NCBI GenBank assembly: GCA_028875335.1
Contig: JAPPEF010000122.1
Coordinates: 1-34,526, forward strand
Direction of reading: 5' to 3'
DNA: 34,526 nucleotides
Source: Gemmatimonadota bacterium
GTDB taxonomy: Bacteria; Latescibacterota; UBA2968; UBA8231
Every line of letters begins with the position of its first letter. Positions within the stretch are counted from its first letter, which is position 1. The position numbers and the translations under genes were made by a program. Below, one piece after another: positions 1 through 7,464 of this stretch. The notes under the pieces are model-generated. The model did no database searches. It was not told where the DNA came from and was given only the letters and a program-made list of their open reading frames with translations.

Positions 1-515
1 TAGCTGATTTGGCGAGTGCCGAAATAGGCCTCGACTTCGCCGGTGGGGTCGGCACTAGCCAGTTCCTCGCGGAGACGCGCCTCGAGGAGCTGATAGAGCT
101 TTTGGCTGCGGGCGAAGAAGTGGTTGAATTGGGTCTGGCGAGCAAAGTTGCGCAAGGCGTGGACGAAGCGCGTAAAATTTTCCTCGCCGCGAAAGGCGCG
201 ATAGATATGGGGGGGAATGGGTTGGGTTGGTTCTAATACGGGTGGATCGGATAGGTAGAGCATGGCGGTTGGGTAGGCATCGGACCATCCCGTATCCAAG
301 CTCAGGCTGCGAAAAAAGGCGACGGCCTGCTGGGGCGGATAGCGCGAGAAGTGGGTGACGAGATCCTCCGCGTAATCTACTCGATAGGGCGTCAGATAGC
401 GATACTGGCTGAGGAGTTGGACTGTAATGAGCAGTTCGATGCGCGGGTCCGCGCCGATGTGCAGGCGTTGCTCGGCGCGGACGCCGGAAGCTAGCAGTGC
501 AAGGCCAACGCACAT
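1..515 (-). CDS. DUF4932-like secreted protein (3' end cut by window)
   Basis: Reading the minus strand from ATG at 515 gives an uninterrupted frame that runs off the window start, so only about 171 N-terminal residues are visible. After a short hydrophobic leader (MCVGLALLASGVRA) the mature part starts with GADPRIELL, followed by a helical, aromatic-rich region with FARQTQFNHFF and ending near VEAYFGTRQ. The DPRxELL start and the later FxxFF helix resemble the DUF4932 family, which is uncharacterised; this match is from memory of the family pattern. An in-frame TTG at 536 would give a better signal peptide with a positive N-terminus, but it lies inside the terminator hairpin 521-549, so ATG 515 is preferred. 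Function is unknown; export to the periplasm is likely. Confidence 0.55.
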   Translation of the reverse strand, partial: MCVGLALLASGVRAEQRLHIGADPRIELLITVQLLSQYRYLTPYRVDYAEDLVTHFSRYPPQQAVAFFRSLSLDTGWSDAYPTAMLYLSDPPVLEPTQPIPPHIYRAFRGEENFTRFVHALRNFARQTQFNHFFARSQKLYQLLEARLREELASADPTGEVEAYFGTRQIS

Positions 516-520
516 ACAAT

Positions 521-549
521 AAAAGCCGACTCGCAATGAGTCGGCTTTT
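521..549 (-). terminator. Intrinsic terminator of the HU-family gene
   Basis: Perfect 12-bp inverted repeat: AAAAGCCGACTC (521-532), loop GCAAT (533-537), GAGTCGGCTTTT (538-549). It lies 28 bases beyond the stop of the HU-family gene on the minus strand. The A and T ends make it able to work in both directions. It separates the HU gene from the DUF4932-like gene, whose start is just beyond it. Confidence 0.9.
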
Positions 550-577
550 AATTTTTCGGGACGAATTTCCAACGATA

Positions 578-919
578 TTAGGAAGACCAAGAGCCGCCGG
601 GGTCTGGCGCGGCTTGGTCGGTGGCGGAGCGGGTGTCGTGCAGGGCTTCTTTGAGCTGTTTGCCCGGCTTGAAGTGCGTCTTGCGGCGGGCGGGCACGTA
701 CACTACCTCGCCGGTGCGCGGATTGCGCGCAGCGGGTTTGGGCTTGGTGTCTTTGACTTCGAGGACGCCGAAGCCTCTGATTTCAATGCGGTTCCCCTCG
801 ATAAGCGTTTCGCGCATGGCCTCGAAGAGGCTATCGACCATTTGCAAAGTCAGGTTGTTTTTGCAGCCGAGCGTGTCGGCTACCGACCGCGCTAGATCTT
901 TCTTGGTTATGGTGGCCAC
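578..919 (-). CDS. HU/IHF-family DNA-binding protein with C-terminal tail
   Basis: 113 residues. It matches the histone-like HU/IHF fold: N-terminal helices (TKKDLARSVADTLG, residues 5-18), the RGFGVLEVK strand (48-56) and the DNA-bending beta arm with ARNPRTGE (64-71), then ARRKTHFKPGKQLKEAL (77-93). Members usually stop near residue 90-95; this one continues with about 20 residues rich in Asp, Pro, Gly and Ser (HDTRSATDQAAPDPGGSWSS). It should bind and bend DNA without strong sequence specificity as a homo- or heterodimer. It is monocistronic: its own promoter lies at 977-1004 and a strong terminator at 521-549. Whether it is HU or an IHF subunit cannot be settled from sequence alone. Confidence 0.92.
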   Translation of the reverse strand: MATITKKDLARSVADTLGCKNNLTLQMVDSLFEAMRETLIEGNRIEIRGFGVLEVKDTKPKPAARNPRTGEVVYVPARRKTHFKPGKQLKEALHDTRSATDQAAPDPGGSWSS

Positions 920-976
920 TAAAACCTCGCTAGCTGAGGAGTTAAATCGGTACTGATTTTGTGCATAAGTGCTTGT

Positions 977-1004
977 ATTATACGAAATTCTGAAACTTAA
1001 TCAA
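977..1004 (-). promoter_or_regulatory. Sigma-70-type promoter for the HU-family gene
   Basis: On the minus strand: TTGATT (-35, 1004-999), 16-base spacer, TATAAT (-10, 982-977, a perfect consensus). The expected start of transcription is near 970, giving a leader of about 50 bases before ATG 919. The surrounding AT-rich stretch stands out from the GC-rich genome. Confidence 0.75.
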
Positions 1005-1021
1005 GAGAAAAGTAACAGGCG

Positions 1022-2029
1022 TCACGGGGCTTGGAATTGAGGGTCGGAAAGGGTTTTCAAAAAGGCCACTATGGCACGTTTGTCGGCTGGAGTCAGGTCG
1101 AGGTTGAGCCGGACGAGTAACAGGGGGTCGGTGAGGACTGTGCGGTGAAAGCCGGAGTCGTAGTGCTCGATGACTTCTTCAAGGGTTTGGAAGCGGCCAT
1201 CGTGCATGTACGGCGCAGTGTATTCGATGTTGCGCAGGGTTGGCGTCTTGAACTTGCCGCGATCAAAGCGTTTCTCAGTGAGCGCGGCCAGCCCCTCATC
1301 CGGGGGATCGAGGTCCAGCCCGTTGTTGTGGAACTCGTTGTCGGTGAAAAGCGGCGCGACATGGCAGTGGAAGCAGTCGCCCTCCTCGTTGTGGAAGAGG
1401 ATGAAGCCCCGTTCTTCTTCTGGGGTAAACTCCGCTTGACCGGCCAACCAGCGGTCGTACTTGCTGTCCGCCGAAATGAGGGTGCGCTCAAATTGGGCGA
1501 TGGCTTGGACGACAAGCCGCCGGTCGATGGGCGCGTCGCCAAAGGCGCGGGCGAAGAGCGCGGGATATTCGGGGTGGCGCTCCAGTTTGGCCACCACGCG
1601 GTCCCAATCTTCGCCCATTTCCACGGGCGTCTGCACGGGTTCGAGGGCTTGGTCTTCGAGGCTGGCGGCGCGTCCGTCCCAGAAAAAGGACGGGCTCCAG
1701 AGCAAGTTAAAAAGCGGCATGGAGTTGCGGCTGGTGATGCCGCCGACGCCTTGGCTAAAGGGCCGTGGATCGGAGAAGGCGTGGTCGGACAGGTGGCACG
1801 AGGCACAGGCTATGGTGCTGTCGACGGATAGGATCGGATCGGCAAAGAGCCGCTCGCCGAGGGCGATGCCCTCGATGGTTAGGGGATTGTCCGGTGGGAT
1901 TTCCGGCGCGGGAAATCCCACCGGCACGACCAGTTCGTAGGGAGTTGGAGCAGGCGGAGGGGCAGGGGGTACGCCTGCGTCTTTGCCGCAGGCGACTAGC
2001 CCTAGCAGGATCAGTGCCCTAAGCCCCAT
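1022..2029 (-). CDS. MauG/MbnH-type diheme cytochrome c peroxidase-family lipoprotein
   Basis: 335 residues with a lipobox LVAC (Cys14), so it is probably an outer- or inner-membrane-anchored periplasmic lipoprotein. A Pro-rich linker (20-30) leads into a diheme cytochrome c peroxidase fold with two CxxCH haem sites, CASCH (75-79) and CFHCH (219-223). Other typical motifs are FWDGRAASLEDQALEP (116-131), FKTPTLRNI (260-268) and PYMHDGRF (273-280, Met275 a possible axial ligand). The family includes H2O2-reducing peroxidases, MauG and MbnH. The gene starts 3 bases after the stop of the MbnP-like gene, so the two are co-transcribed; this pairing favours an MbnH-type role, oxidising the partner protein rather than detoxifying peroxide. 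A simple peroxidase remains possible. Confidence 0.88.
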   Translation of the reverse strand: MGLRALILLGLVACGKDAGVPPAPPPAPTPYELVVPVGFPAPEIPPDNPLTIEGIALGERLFADPILSVDSTIACASCHLSDHAFSDPRPFSQGVGGITSRNSMPLFNLLWSPSFFWDGRAASLEDQALEPVQTPVEMGEDWDRVVAKLERHPEYPALFARAFGDAPIDRRLVVQAIAQFERTLISADSKYDRWLAGQAEFTPEEERGFILFHNEEGDCFHCHVAPLFTDNEFHNNGLDLDPPDEGLAALTEKRFDRGKFKTPTLRNIEYTAPYMHDGRFQTLEEVIEHYDSGFHRTVLTDPLLLVRLNLDLTPADKRAIVAFLKTLSDPQFQAP

Positions 2030-2032
2030 GGA

Positions 2033-2833
2033 TTATTCCTCTACGTGTTCGTCGTGATCTTGCGCTGCTTGGTCTTGTTCGACTTCCTCTTCCCCGTGAC
2101 CTTGGCCGACGTGGTCGGGGTGCCCGATGGGGCCTAGGAAAAAGACGGTAGCGCCGTTGCCTTGCAAGGTCAATTGCGCGTCGGCGTTGCCCATAATCCC
2201 ACCGCGACCGTTGAAGTCGTACAGGGATGGCGCGTCGTACCACTCGTTGAGGTCCATCACCACGACGATAGCCCACTCGTCGCCGCTGACGGTTAGGGAA
2301 AGCGGCAGGGAGACGGCAAACGAAAAGTCTTCCCCACCCGTCGGCCCGGTATGTGTGACAAAGGCCCCTTCGCCGTCGTCGGTGCGGAAGAGGCCCTCCA
2401 TGCGCATGTAGTGGTAGCCGCCGCCCATGGGAGCCGGCCAAGCCATGTTGTTGAAGTGATCGACGCTCGGCAGCGCGCCGGTCTCGTTTTTAGCGCCGTC
2501 GATGCCAAAGGTAAAGTGCAGAACCGTGTATTCGCCACCGGGCACCTTGGCCGAAACGCTGCGGGTCGCGCTCACAAAGGCGTTGCGATAGTGGAATTCG
2601 GCCAGCTCGACGCGCTTGCCCCCGGTCGTTTCCAAGGCGATATCGGAGACGATGTATTCTAGGCGAGTGACGCCATATTCGTTGCCCGCGGCATTGGTGT
2701 AGAGTATCTCCTCGTGTTTGAGGTCGGCACCGGCGACGGTGTGGTTGAAGTGGACGGTCACCTCGCCTTGGTCGTCGTCAGAGTCGCCGCAGGCTAGCAG
2801 AAAGCAACAAGCGGCTAATATGAGATATTTCAT
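2033..2833 (-). CDS. MbnP-like copper-binding lipoprotein, partner of the diheme enzyme
   Basis: 266 residues with lipobox LLAC (Cys15). The mature domain has the MbnP-family layout: VTVHFNHTVAG (25-35), the TRLEYIVSDIAL strand (56-67), HFTFGIDG (106-113), and a conserved Trp-Gly-Tyr region MAWPAPMGGGYHYMRMEG (130-147). The C-terminus is an added tail rich in His, Asp and Glu (238-266), which could bind metal. In the characterised pair, MbnH converts a Trp of MbnP to kynurenine that helps bind copper; Trp132 is the best candidate here by position, which is an inference. The only Cys residues are in the signal peptide, so it is not the four-Cys type of this superfamily. RBS AGGAAT lies 5 bases before the ATG. 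It is the first gene of a two-gene operon. Confidence 0.8.
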   Translation of the reverse strand: MKYLILAACCFLLACGDSDDDQGEVTVHFNHTVAGADLKHEEILYTNAAGNEYGVTRLEYIVSDIALETTGGKRVELAEFHYRNAFVSATRSVSAKVPGGEYTVLHFTFGIDGAKNETGALPSVDHFNNMAWPAPMGGGYHYMRMEGLFRTDDGEGAFVTHTGPTGGEDFSFAVSLPLSLTVSGDEWAIVVVMDLNEWYDAPSLYDFNGRGGIMGNADAQLTLQGNGATVFFLGPIGHPDHVGQGHGEEEVEQDQAAQDHDEHVEE

Positions 2834-2873
2834 GGGATATTCCTTTTGCTGAGAACGAGAACCACTACTTCGC

Positions 2874-2902
2874 TTGTTCGTCTGTTTTTAACACGGTACA
2901 TT
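2874..2902 (+). promoter_or_regulatory. Possible promoter of the histidine kinase operon
   Basis: TTGTTC (2874-2879), 17-base spacer, TACATT (2897-2902). The -10 matches 4 of 6 consensus bases and the -35 is weak. If real, transcription would start near 2909, almost at the first ATG (2913), which would favour the internal ATG at 2940 as the translation start. The 79-base divergent gap also has to hold the promoter of the MbnP-like operon, which I could not pick out. Confidence 0.3.
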
Positions 2903-2912
2903 ACTAAATAGG

Positions 2913-4403
2913 ATGCGCCAATTTGTCGAGTCTGTCCAAATGACCAAGGGCAAGCCCACCTCCGGCGAGCGTCCGCGGACGCGGATCGGCCACAAGCTGA
3001 TCCTGAGCTTCGTGCTGCTGGTCATGGTCGTCGTGGGACTATCGGGCTGGGTGCTCTTCGAGCTGACGGACCGCAGCTTGGAGCGTCAGATGCGCAACCA
3101 CCTCGTATCGGTTGCCACGCTGGTGAGCACGAAGCTATCCGGCAGCGTGCTGCACTATTTGCACGAGGGCCGCGAGCACTCCATTCTCTATCGGAACCTA
3201 GTGCTTAAATTGCAGCGCGCCGAACAAGGGGTTGGTGCCCGGCACATCTTCGTTTTCGACCGCGAGTACCGCTCGCTGCTCGACACGGATGGCCTAATGC
3301 CCATTGGCCGCGAGTACCCCAAATTGCTCTTCCACCGCCGGGAGTTGGAGAGAGTTTGGAAGGGCCATACCGCGCATTCGGTACTTTTTTACGACGGCGA
3401 TGTCCCGTACATGACGGGCTACGCCCCGATCTTTCACGACGGCGAGGTCGTCGCGGCCGTCGGGGTCGAGATCGGAGCTGGGTTTGTGGACTCCATCCGC
3501 GTCTTCGGGCGGTCGGTGCTAATTTTTGCCGGGTTGGGTGCATTGCTTACCGTCGGGGTGGCGTGGGGATTGGCGCGGACGCTGACGCGGCCTATCCAAA
3601 GGCTGGTCGAGGCCGCGCGCGAAATCGGCCGGGGCAACATGGACCAAGAGATAGTCACCACGTCCGACGACGAAATCGGCTATTTGGGCGAGACCATGGA
3701 GGAGATGCGGCGCAAGCTGGTCGCCCGCGATGCTCAACTGCGCCTCATGCTGGGCGGCGTTGCCCACGAGATCCGCAACCCTCTGGGCAGCATTGATCTA
3801 TACGCCGGCCTGATCGCCGGTGACTTGCCCGCCAGCGACGAGCGCAAGCAACACATCGAGAAGGTCATCGAGGAAGTGCGCCGGCTCAATGGCGTAATTT
3901 CCGAGTTTATCGAATTCGCCCGGCCAGCGCCGGCGCAGCCGCAACCGACCGCACTAGCACCGCTGGTGGCCGACGCGGCCTTCCTGCTGGCCCCGGAAAT
4001 GCAGGCGGTGGGCATCCGCTACGAGGAACACGTCGCGCCCGACTTAGTGTGCTACATCGACGCCGAACAGATGGAGCGGGCGCTAGTCAACCTGATGAAG
4101 AACGCCGTGCAAGCCATGCGCGATGGTGGGCATTTGACGGTGCGGGCCACGGCCGAAGGCGAGGGGGTCGTCGTCGAGGTGGCTGACGATGGTCCGGGTA
4201 TGTCGGAAGAGGTGCAGGCGCGCCTTTTTGAGCCTTTCTTTACGACCAAAGAAAAGGGATCGGGTTTGGGGATGGCGCTGGTGGCACTGGCGGTTGAGAA
4301 AAACCGCGGCTGGATCGAGATAGACAGTCGGCAAGGTGTAGGCACGGTGTGCCGCATGCGCCTGCCGCAGTCCAAAGATAGGGTATCATGGGCAGGATTC
4401 TGA
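2913..4403 (+). CDS. Membrane sensor histidine kinase
   Basis: 496 residues. Order of domains: membrane helix 29-50, periplasmic sensor region about 51-198 (Cache-like by size and position, not proven), membrane helix 200-221, HAMP 220-273, HisKA with the phospho-acceptor in AHEIRNPLGS (His285), and HATPase with N box (Asn397), DDGPGM (425-430) and GSGLGMAL (449-456). It should autophosphorylate on His285 and pass the phosphate to Asp52 of the response regulator encoded next, whose start overlaps this gene by 16 bases. Two starts are possible: ATG 2913, or ATG 2940 (Met10); neither has a clear RBS. All catalytic residues are present, so it is likely active. The stimulus is unknown. Confidence 0.93.
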   Translation: MRQFVESVQMTKGKPTSGERPRTRIGHKLILSFVLLVMVVVGLSGWVLFELTDRSLERQMRNHLVSVATLVSTKLSGSVLHYLHEGREHSILYRNLVLKLQRAEQGVGARHIFVFDREYRSLLDTDGLMPIGREYPKLLFHRRELERVWKGHTAHSVLFYDGDVPYMTGYAPIFHDGEVVAAVGVEIGAGFVDSIRVFGRSVLIFAGLGALLTVGVAWGLARTLTRPIQRLVEAAREIGRGNMDQEIVTTSDDEIGYLGETMEEMRRKLVARDAQLRLMLGGVAHEIRNPLGSIDLYAGLIAGDLPASDERKQHIEKVIEEVRRLNGVISEFIEFARPAPAQPQPTALAPLVADAAFLLAPEMQAVGIRYEEHVAPDLVCYIDAEQMERALVNLMKNAVQAMRDGGHLTVRATAEGEGVVVEVADDGPGMSEEVQARLFEPFFTTKEKGSGLGMALVALAVEKNRGWIEIDSRQGVGTVCRMRLPQSKDRVSWAGF

Positions 4404-5842
4404 TTGTCGACGACAACCAAAGCCTTGGCGACGGGCTGGTGCTCAGCTTGAACAAAATGGGGCATCAAGCCGTTGCCGCAGGGAGCGGTCGCGAGGGTTT
4501 GGCGCGGATGAAGGACGAGCCTTTTGACTTGGTCATTACCGACTACCGCATGGAGGAGATGGACGGCTTGGCGGTGATGGAGGCGGTACAGCGCCAAGCA
4601 CCAGATACCGATGTGATGATGATGACAGCCTACGACACCCGGGAGTTGGCTGTAGAGGCGATGGAGCGGGGGGCGATCGACTTTATCGTCAAACCCTTCC
4701 TGCCCGATGAACTGTGGCTGAAAGTCAATAAGCGGCTTGACTATCGGACCAAGCTGCGGGAAGCCCAAACCAAATTGCGGGAAGCCCAAACCCTCCGCCG
4801 AGAAGCCGAGGCCAAGTTGCAGGACTGGGAGCACTTATTCGAGCAAAACCGCTACCTGCGTGAAGAGATCGACAGCCGCTACAACTTCGGCGAGATCGTC
4901 GGCCAATCTCCGCAGATCAAGGCTGTGCGCGAGCGAGTGCATAAGGTGGCGTCGTCATCGTCGTCGGTGCTCATCTATGGGGAAAGCGGCACCGGCAAGG
5001 AGTTGGTCGCCCGCGCCATCCACTACCAGAGCAGCCGCAGCAAAGGCCCGTTCGTCAAGGTCAACTGTGGTGCCCTGCCGACTGGGTTGGTTGAAAGCGA
5101 GTTGTTTGGGCACGAGCGAGGGGCTTTTACCAGCGCGGTGCGGAGCAAGAAGGGAAAGTTTGAATTGGCCGAGGGAGGGACGATTTTTTTAGACGAGATC
5201 GGCGATATACCTTTGGAGACCCAAGTTCGGCTGTTGCGGGTGTTGCAGGAAAAGCAGTTCGACCGCGTAGGAGGCGAGCAGCCGCTCCACGTAGATGCGC
5301 GGGTGGTGGGGGCCACCAACCGGCCGCTCAAGCGCATGGTCAAAGAGGGCTCCTTCCGCGAGGATCTCTTCTATCGGCTGGAGGTCATCCCTCTCACCTT
5401 GCCGCCGCTGCGGGAACGGCGAGAGGACATTGAGCTGTTGGTGAAACACTTTACGCAAAAAAAATGTGGGGAAATGAACATCCCGCCCAAGCGTCTAACC
5501 GAAGAAGCCCTAGCCGGCTTGAAAATTTACCCTTGGCCGGGCAATGTGCGCGAGCTGGAAAACATTATCGAGCGCACGATGGTGTTAGTTGACGGCGAGG
5601 AAATCGGCTACCACGATCTGCCGCTGACCTTTGACGAGGGGATGCCCAACGAGGGGGTGCCCAACGAGGAGGCTTCCGACGACGGGGGCTTACTACTCAA
5701 CGAACGCCTCGACGCGGTGGAGCGCGACTTAATCGCTCGGGCGATGGAGGAAGCAGATCACGTCAAGACCAAGGCGGCTTCGCTTTTGGGGATTAAGACT
5801 AGTGCCCTGTACTACAAGCTCGACAAATACGGTATAGATTAG
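4388..5842 (+). CDS. NtrC-class sigma-54 response regulator with GAFTSA loop
   Basis: 484 residues: receiver domain with Asp52, Thr80 and Lys102; a charged coiled-coil linker (about 118-165); sigma-54 AAA+ domain with Walker A GESGTGKE (198-205), Walker B TIFLDE (265-270), and sensor/R-finger region FREDLFYRL; Fis-type HTH at about 455-480. It activates RNA polymerase carrying sigma-54 from upstream sites by ATP hydrolysis once phosphorylated. The sigma-54-contacting loop reads GAFTSA (245-250) instead of GAFTGA. The linker contains the heptad KLREAQT twice in a row (122-135), a recent-looking 21-base duplication. It overlaps the kinase gene and is followed 2 bases later by the coiled-coil protein gene, so the three form one operon. 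Its targets are not evident here. Confidence 0.95.
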   Translation: MGRILIVDDNQSLGDGLVLSLNKMGHQAVAAGSGREGLARMKDEPFDLVITDYRMEEMDGLAVMEAVQRQAPDTDVMMMTAYDTRELAVEAMERGAIDFIVKPFLPDELWLKVNKRLDYRTKLREAQTKLREAQTLRREAEAKLQDWEHLFEQNRYLREEIDSRYNFGEIVGQSPQIKAVRERVHKVASSSSSVLIYGESGTGKELVARAIHYQSSRSKGPFVKVNCGALPTGLVESELFGHERGAFTSAVRSKKGKFELAEGGTIFLDEIGDIPLETQVRLLRVLQEKQFDRVGGEQPLHVDARVVGATNRPLKRMVKEGSFREDLFYRLEVIPLTLPPLRERREDIELLVKHFTQKKCGEMNIPPKRLTEEALAGLKIYPWPGNVRELENIIERTMVLVDGEEIGYHDLPLTFDEGMPNEGVPNEEASDDGGLLLNERLDAVERDLIARAMEEADHVKTKAASLLGIKTSALYYKLDKYGID

Positions 5843-5844
5843 CG

Positions 5845-6735
5845 ATGAAAAGTTCTTTTGTTCTTTTGTTAGTCTTGGGATTTGCGCTGCCCGGATCCGC
5901 GCATGGAGATTCGGTAAGTCTGGGCGACCTAAAGGCCCAATACCGCGCCTTGGAAAGCCAACGCGATTCCCTCGCCGGCCAGCGCTTGCGGGTTGCGGCC
6001 GAAGCTGAAGCACTGTCGGCTCGCATCGACAGCCTGAGGCTGAGTGCAGCGAATTCCGCGGCGCTGCCGGAAGCTCTGCGCTCCTCGCTTAGGTTGGTGC
6101 AGCACATGGTTGAGATCGAGTGGAAGTTGGTGGCTTTAGAAGCGCGGCAGGATAGTTTGGCCGAGCGCTTGTGCCTCGCTTATGACTGGGAAATCGGCGT
6201 GCTCATCCAGAAGTTGGCCGAGCAACCAGACCGGGGCCTGTCAGCCCAACTGACGCTCTATCAGGAGGCACGGGAACAGCTCGGGGTCGGGATCCACAGC
6301 GCCAACCTGTACTACAGCGAGCAGATGAAGATCGAGGTAGAAGATGGGCCGGACGAAATCCAGCAAAAGCAAGAGTTATTGGAGGATATCGCCGACCGCC
6401 TCAAGGTCGAATGGAGCGCCAACGCCGACCTGCTGCGTCGCTTAGAGGCCGAGCACCGACTGTGCGCTAGGGCGGAGCTGGCGCGGGCCAAAGCGCAGCG
6501 GTCCGAAGAGCGGGTTTTGGTGAGCGGGGAACAGCCACAGGAGCAAGTGCGGCTTCTCAGGCAAGACGAGCCCTTGGCCGAATTTGATCTCGAATCGTCG
6601 ATTGCCGAAGTCGCACTGAAAATTCACAAGCTGAAGGCCCGCCAACAGGAAATCCTGCAGCTACAGGCCGTGGTCGAAGAACGCGCCAAGGCGTTCCGGC
6701 GCTACTTGCGCAGCATGTTAGAGGGCGAGGAATAG
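5845..6735 (+). CDS. Secreted coiled-coil protein of the two-component operon
   Basis: 296 residues. It has a Sec signal peptide (MKSSFVLLLVLGFALPGSAHG, cleavage near 20-22) followed by an almost wholly helical, charged sequence rich in Leu, Glu, Gln, Arg and Ala with heptad patterns around 25-65, 85-115, 170-225 and 245-290. No catalytic motif or known domain was recognised. It begins 2 bases after the stop of the response regulator, so it is co-expressed with the kinase and may be a periplasmic accessory or sensor of the same pathway; this is inference from position only. It ends in convergent orientation to speD, with 42 bases between the stops, where a GGGTGAG/CTCACCC hairpin (6766-6787) without a T-run is seen. 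Confidence 0.75.
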   Translation: MKSSFVLLLVLGFALPGSAHGDSVSLGDLKAQYRALESQRDSLAGQRLRVAAEAEALSARIDSLRLSAANSAALPEALRSSLRLVQHMVEIEWKLVALEARQDSLAERLCLAYDWEIGVLIQKLAEQPDRGLSAQLTLYQEAREQLGVGIHSANLYYSEQMKIEVEDGPDEIQQKQELLEDIADRLKVEWSANADLLRRLEAEHRLCARAELARAKAQRSEERVLVSGEQPQEQVRLLRQDEPLAEFDLESSIAEVALKIHKLKARQQEILQLQAVVEERAKAFRRYLRSMLEGEE

Positions 6736-6777
6736 CACGCACCGGATGGGATGTAGGGATTTGCAGGGTGAGGAGCC

Positions 6778-7134
6778 TCACTCACCCGCGTGCAACCCTC
6801 GGCTGACTTCCACTACATTGTCTCGCGTCGCGCCAAAGGCGCATTTGAGCCGTTGATAAGCTGCCCACGGGTCTGTCTGGTGGCCGCAAGTAAAGAGGTC
6901 GAGAGCGGCATAACCGCGCTCGGGCCACGTGTGGACGGCCAAGTGACTCTCCTGGACGATGAGCACGCCGGTGACCCCCCCCGGAATGAAACGATGGAAT
7001 GCAGTGCCCAAGACGCGGGTGCCAGCCGCTTTGGCGGCGGCCTGCAGCTCGGCTGCGATATAATCTGGGTCGTCGAGCCGTGCGCGGTCGCAGCCGTAGA
7101 GATCGACGAGCAGATGGCGGCCTATGGCCTGCAT
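6778..7134 (-). CDS. speD: S-adenosylmethionine decarboxylase proenzyme
   Basis: 118 residues, the usual size of the prokaryotic class 1B enzyme. It decarboxylates S-adenosylmethionine to provide the aminopropyl donor for spermidine. The protein self-cleaves before Ser63 in QESHLAVHTWPERGYAALD, leaving a pyruvoyl group; His68 and Cys83 (FTCG) are the other conserved processing/catalytic residues, and the N-terminus GRHLLVDLYGC is typical. A spermidine synthase gene (speE) is not in the window. It lies downstream of a tiny HTH-like gene with 51 bases between; there is no clear RBS. All key residues are intact. Confidence 0.95.
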   Translation of the reverse strand: MQAIGRHLLVDLYGCDRARLDDPDYIAAELQAAAKAAGTRVLGTAFHRFIPGGVTGVLIVQESHLAVHTWPERGYAALDLFTCGHQTDPWAAYQRLKCAFGATRDNVVEVSRGLHAGE

Positions 7135-7185
7135 TGAGACGCGCCTGAGCGTGGGTACAGAGACTTGTAAGCTGCAATCAGGCCC

Positions 7186-7374
7186 TCAGACATATTCGAC
7201 GATGTCAGTGGGCAGGCACTTGAGGTCCCGGCATATATTGGACAGGGTGTACGGGTCCATGCCCTCCGTGCCTTGGTCGATGGCCTTTTTGATGTGCTGA
7301 TAGGTGGTCAGGTTGATTTCTGGTTTGCGCTCTTCGAGCATCTGTTCGATCGCTTCTTTCTTAAAGCGGATCAT
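7186..7374 (-). CDS. Small HTH_26/XRE-like protein
   Basis: 62 residues. The C-terminal half DPYTLSNICRDLKCLPTDIV fits the last two helices of small Cro/CI-type HTH proteins of the HTH_26 group, which typically end in L-x-x-I-C-x-x-L-x-C-x-P-x-D-I-x-x-Y. The N-terminal half (MIRFKKEAIEQMLEERK) could replace the first helices, while the central TTYQHIKKAIDQGTEGM is the recognition region. The RBS is GAGGTCGC just upstream of the ATG. It may be a small transcription regulator, perhaps of speD downstream; that is inference. Confidence 0.6.
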   Translation of the reverse strand: MIRFKKEAIEQMLEERKPEINLTTYQHIKKAIDQGTEGMDPYTLSNICRDLKCLPTDIVEYV

Positions 7375-7433
7375 GCGACCTCCTCGCTTGCGGGTGGGGT
7401 AAGTAAGTAAGGTCAGGCGGCGGCTGTCGTCAA

Positions 7434-7464
7434 AGTAGGGGGCGGTTTCAAACCGCCCCCTACT
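7434..7464. repeat. Perfect 31-bp palindrome at the end of the transporter operon
   Basis: AGTAGGGGGCGGTTT (7434-7448), centre C (7449), AAACCGCCCCCTACT (7450-7464): a perfect 15-bp inverted repeat. It covers the first two bases (in plus coordinates) of the permease stop codon (7463-7465). On the minus strand it is followed by TTTGAC, only a short T-run, so it may be a terminator or a REP-like element that protects mRNA 3' ends. No second copy was seen in the window. Confidence 0.7.

Noticed and set aside
6766..6787. GGGTGAG/CTCACCC hairpin as bidirectional terminator between the coiled-coil gene and speD
   Set aside because: Seven-bp stem is plausible but there is no T-run on either strand; kept only as a remark in the gene entry.
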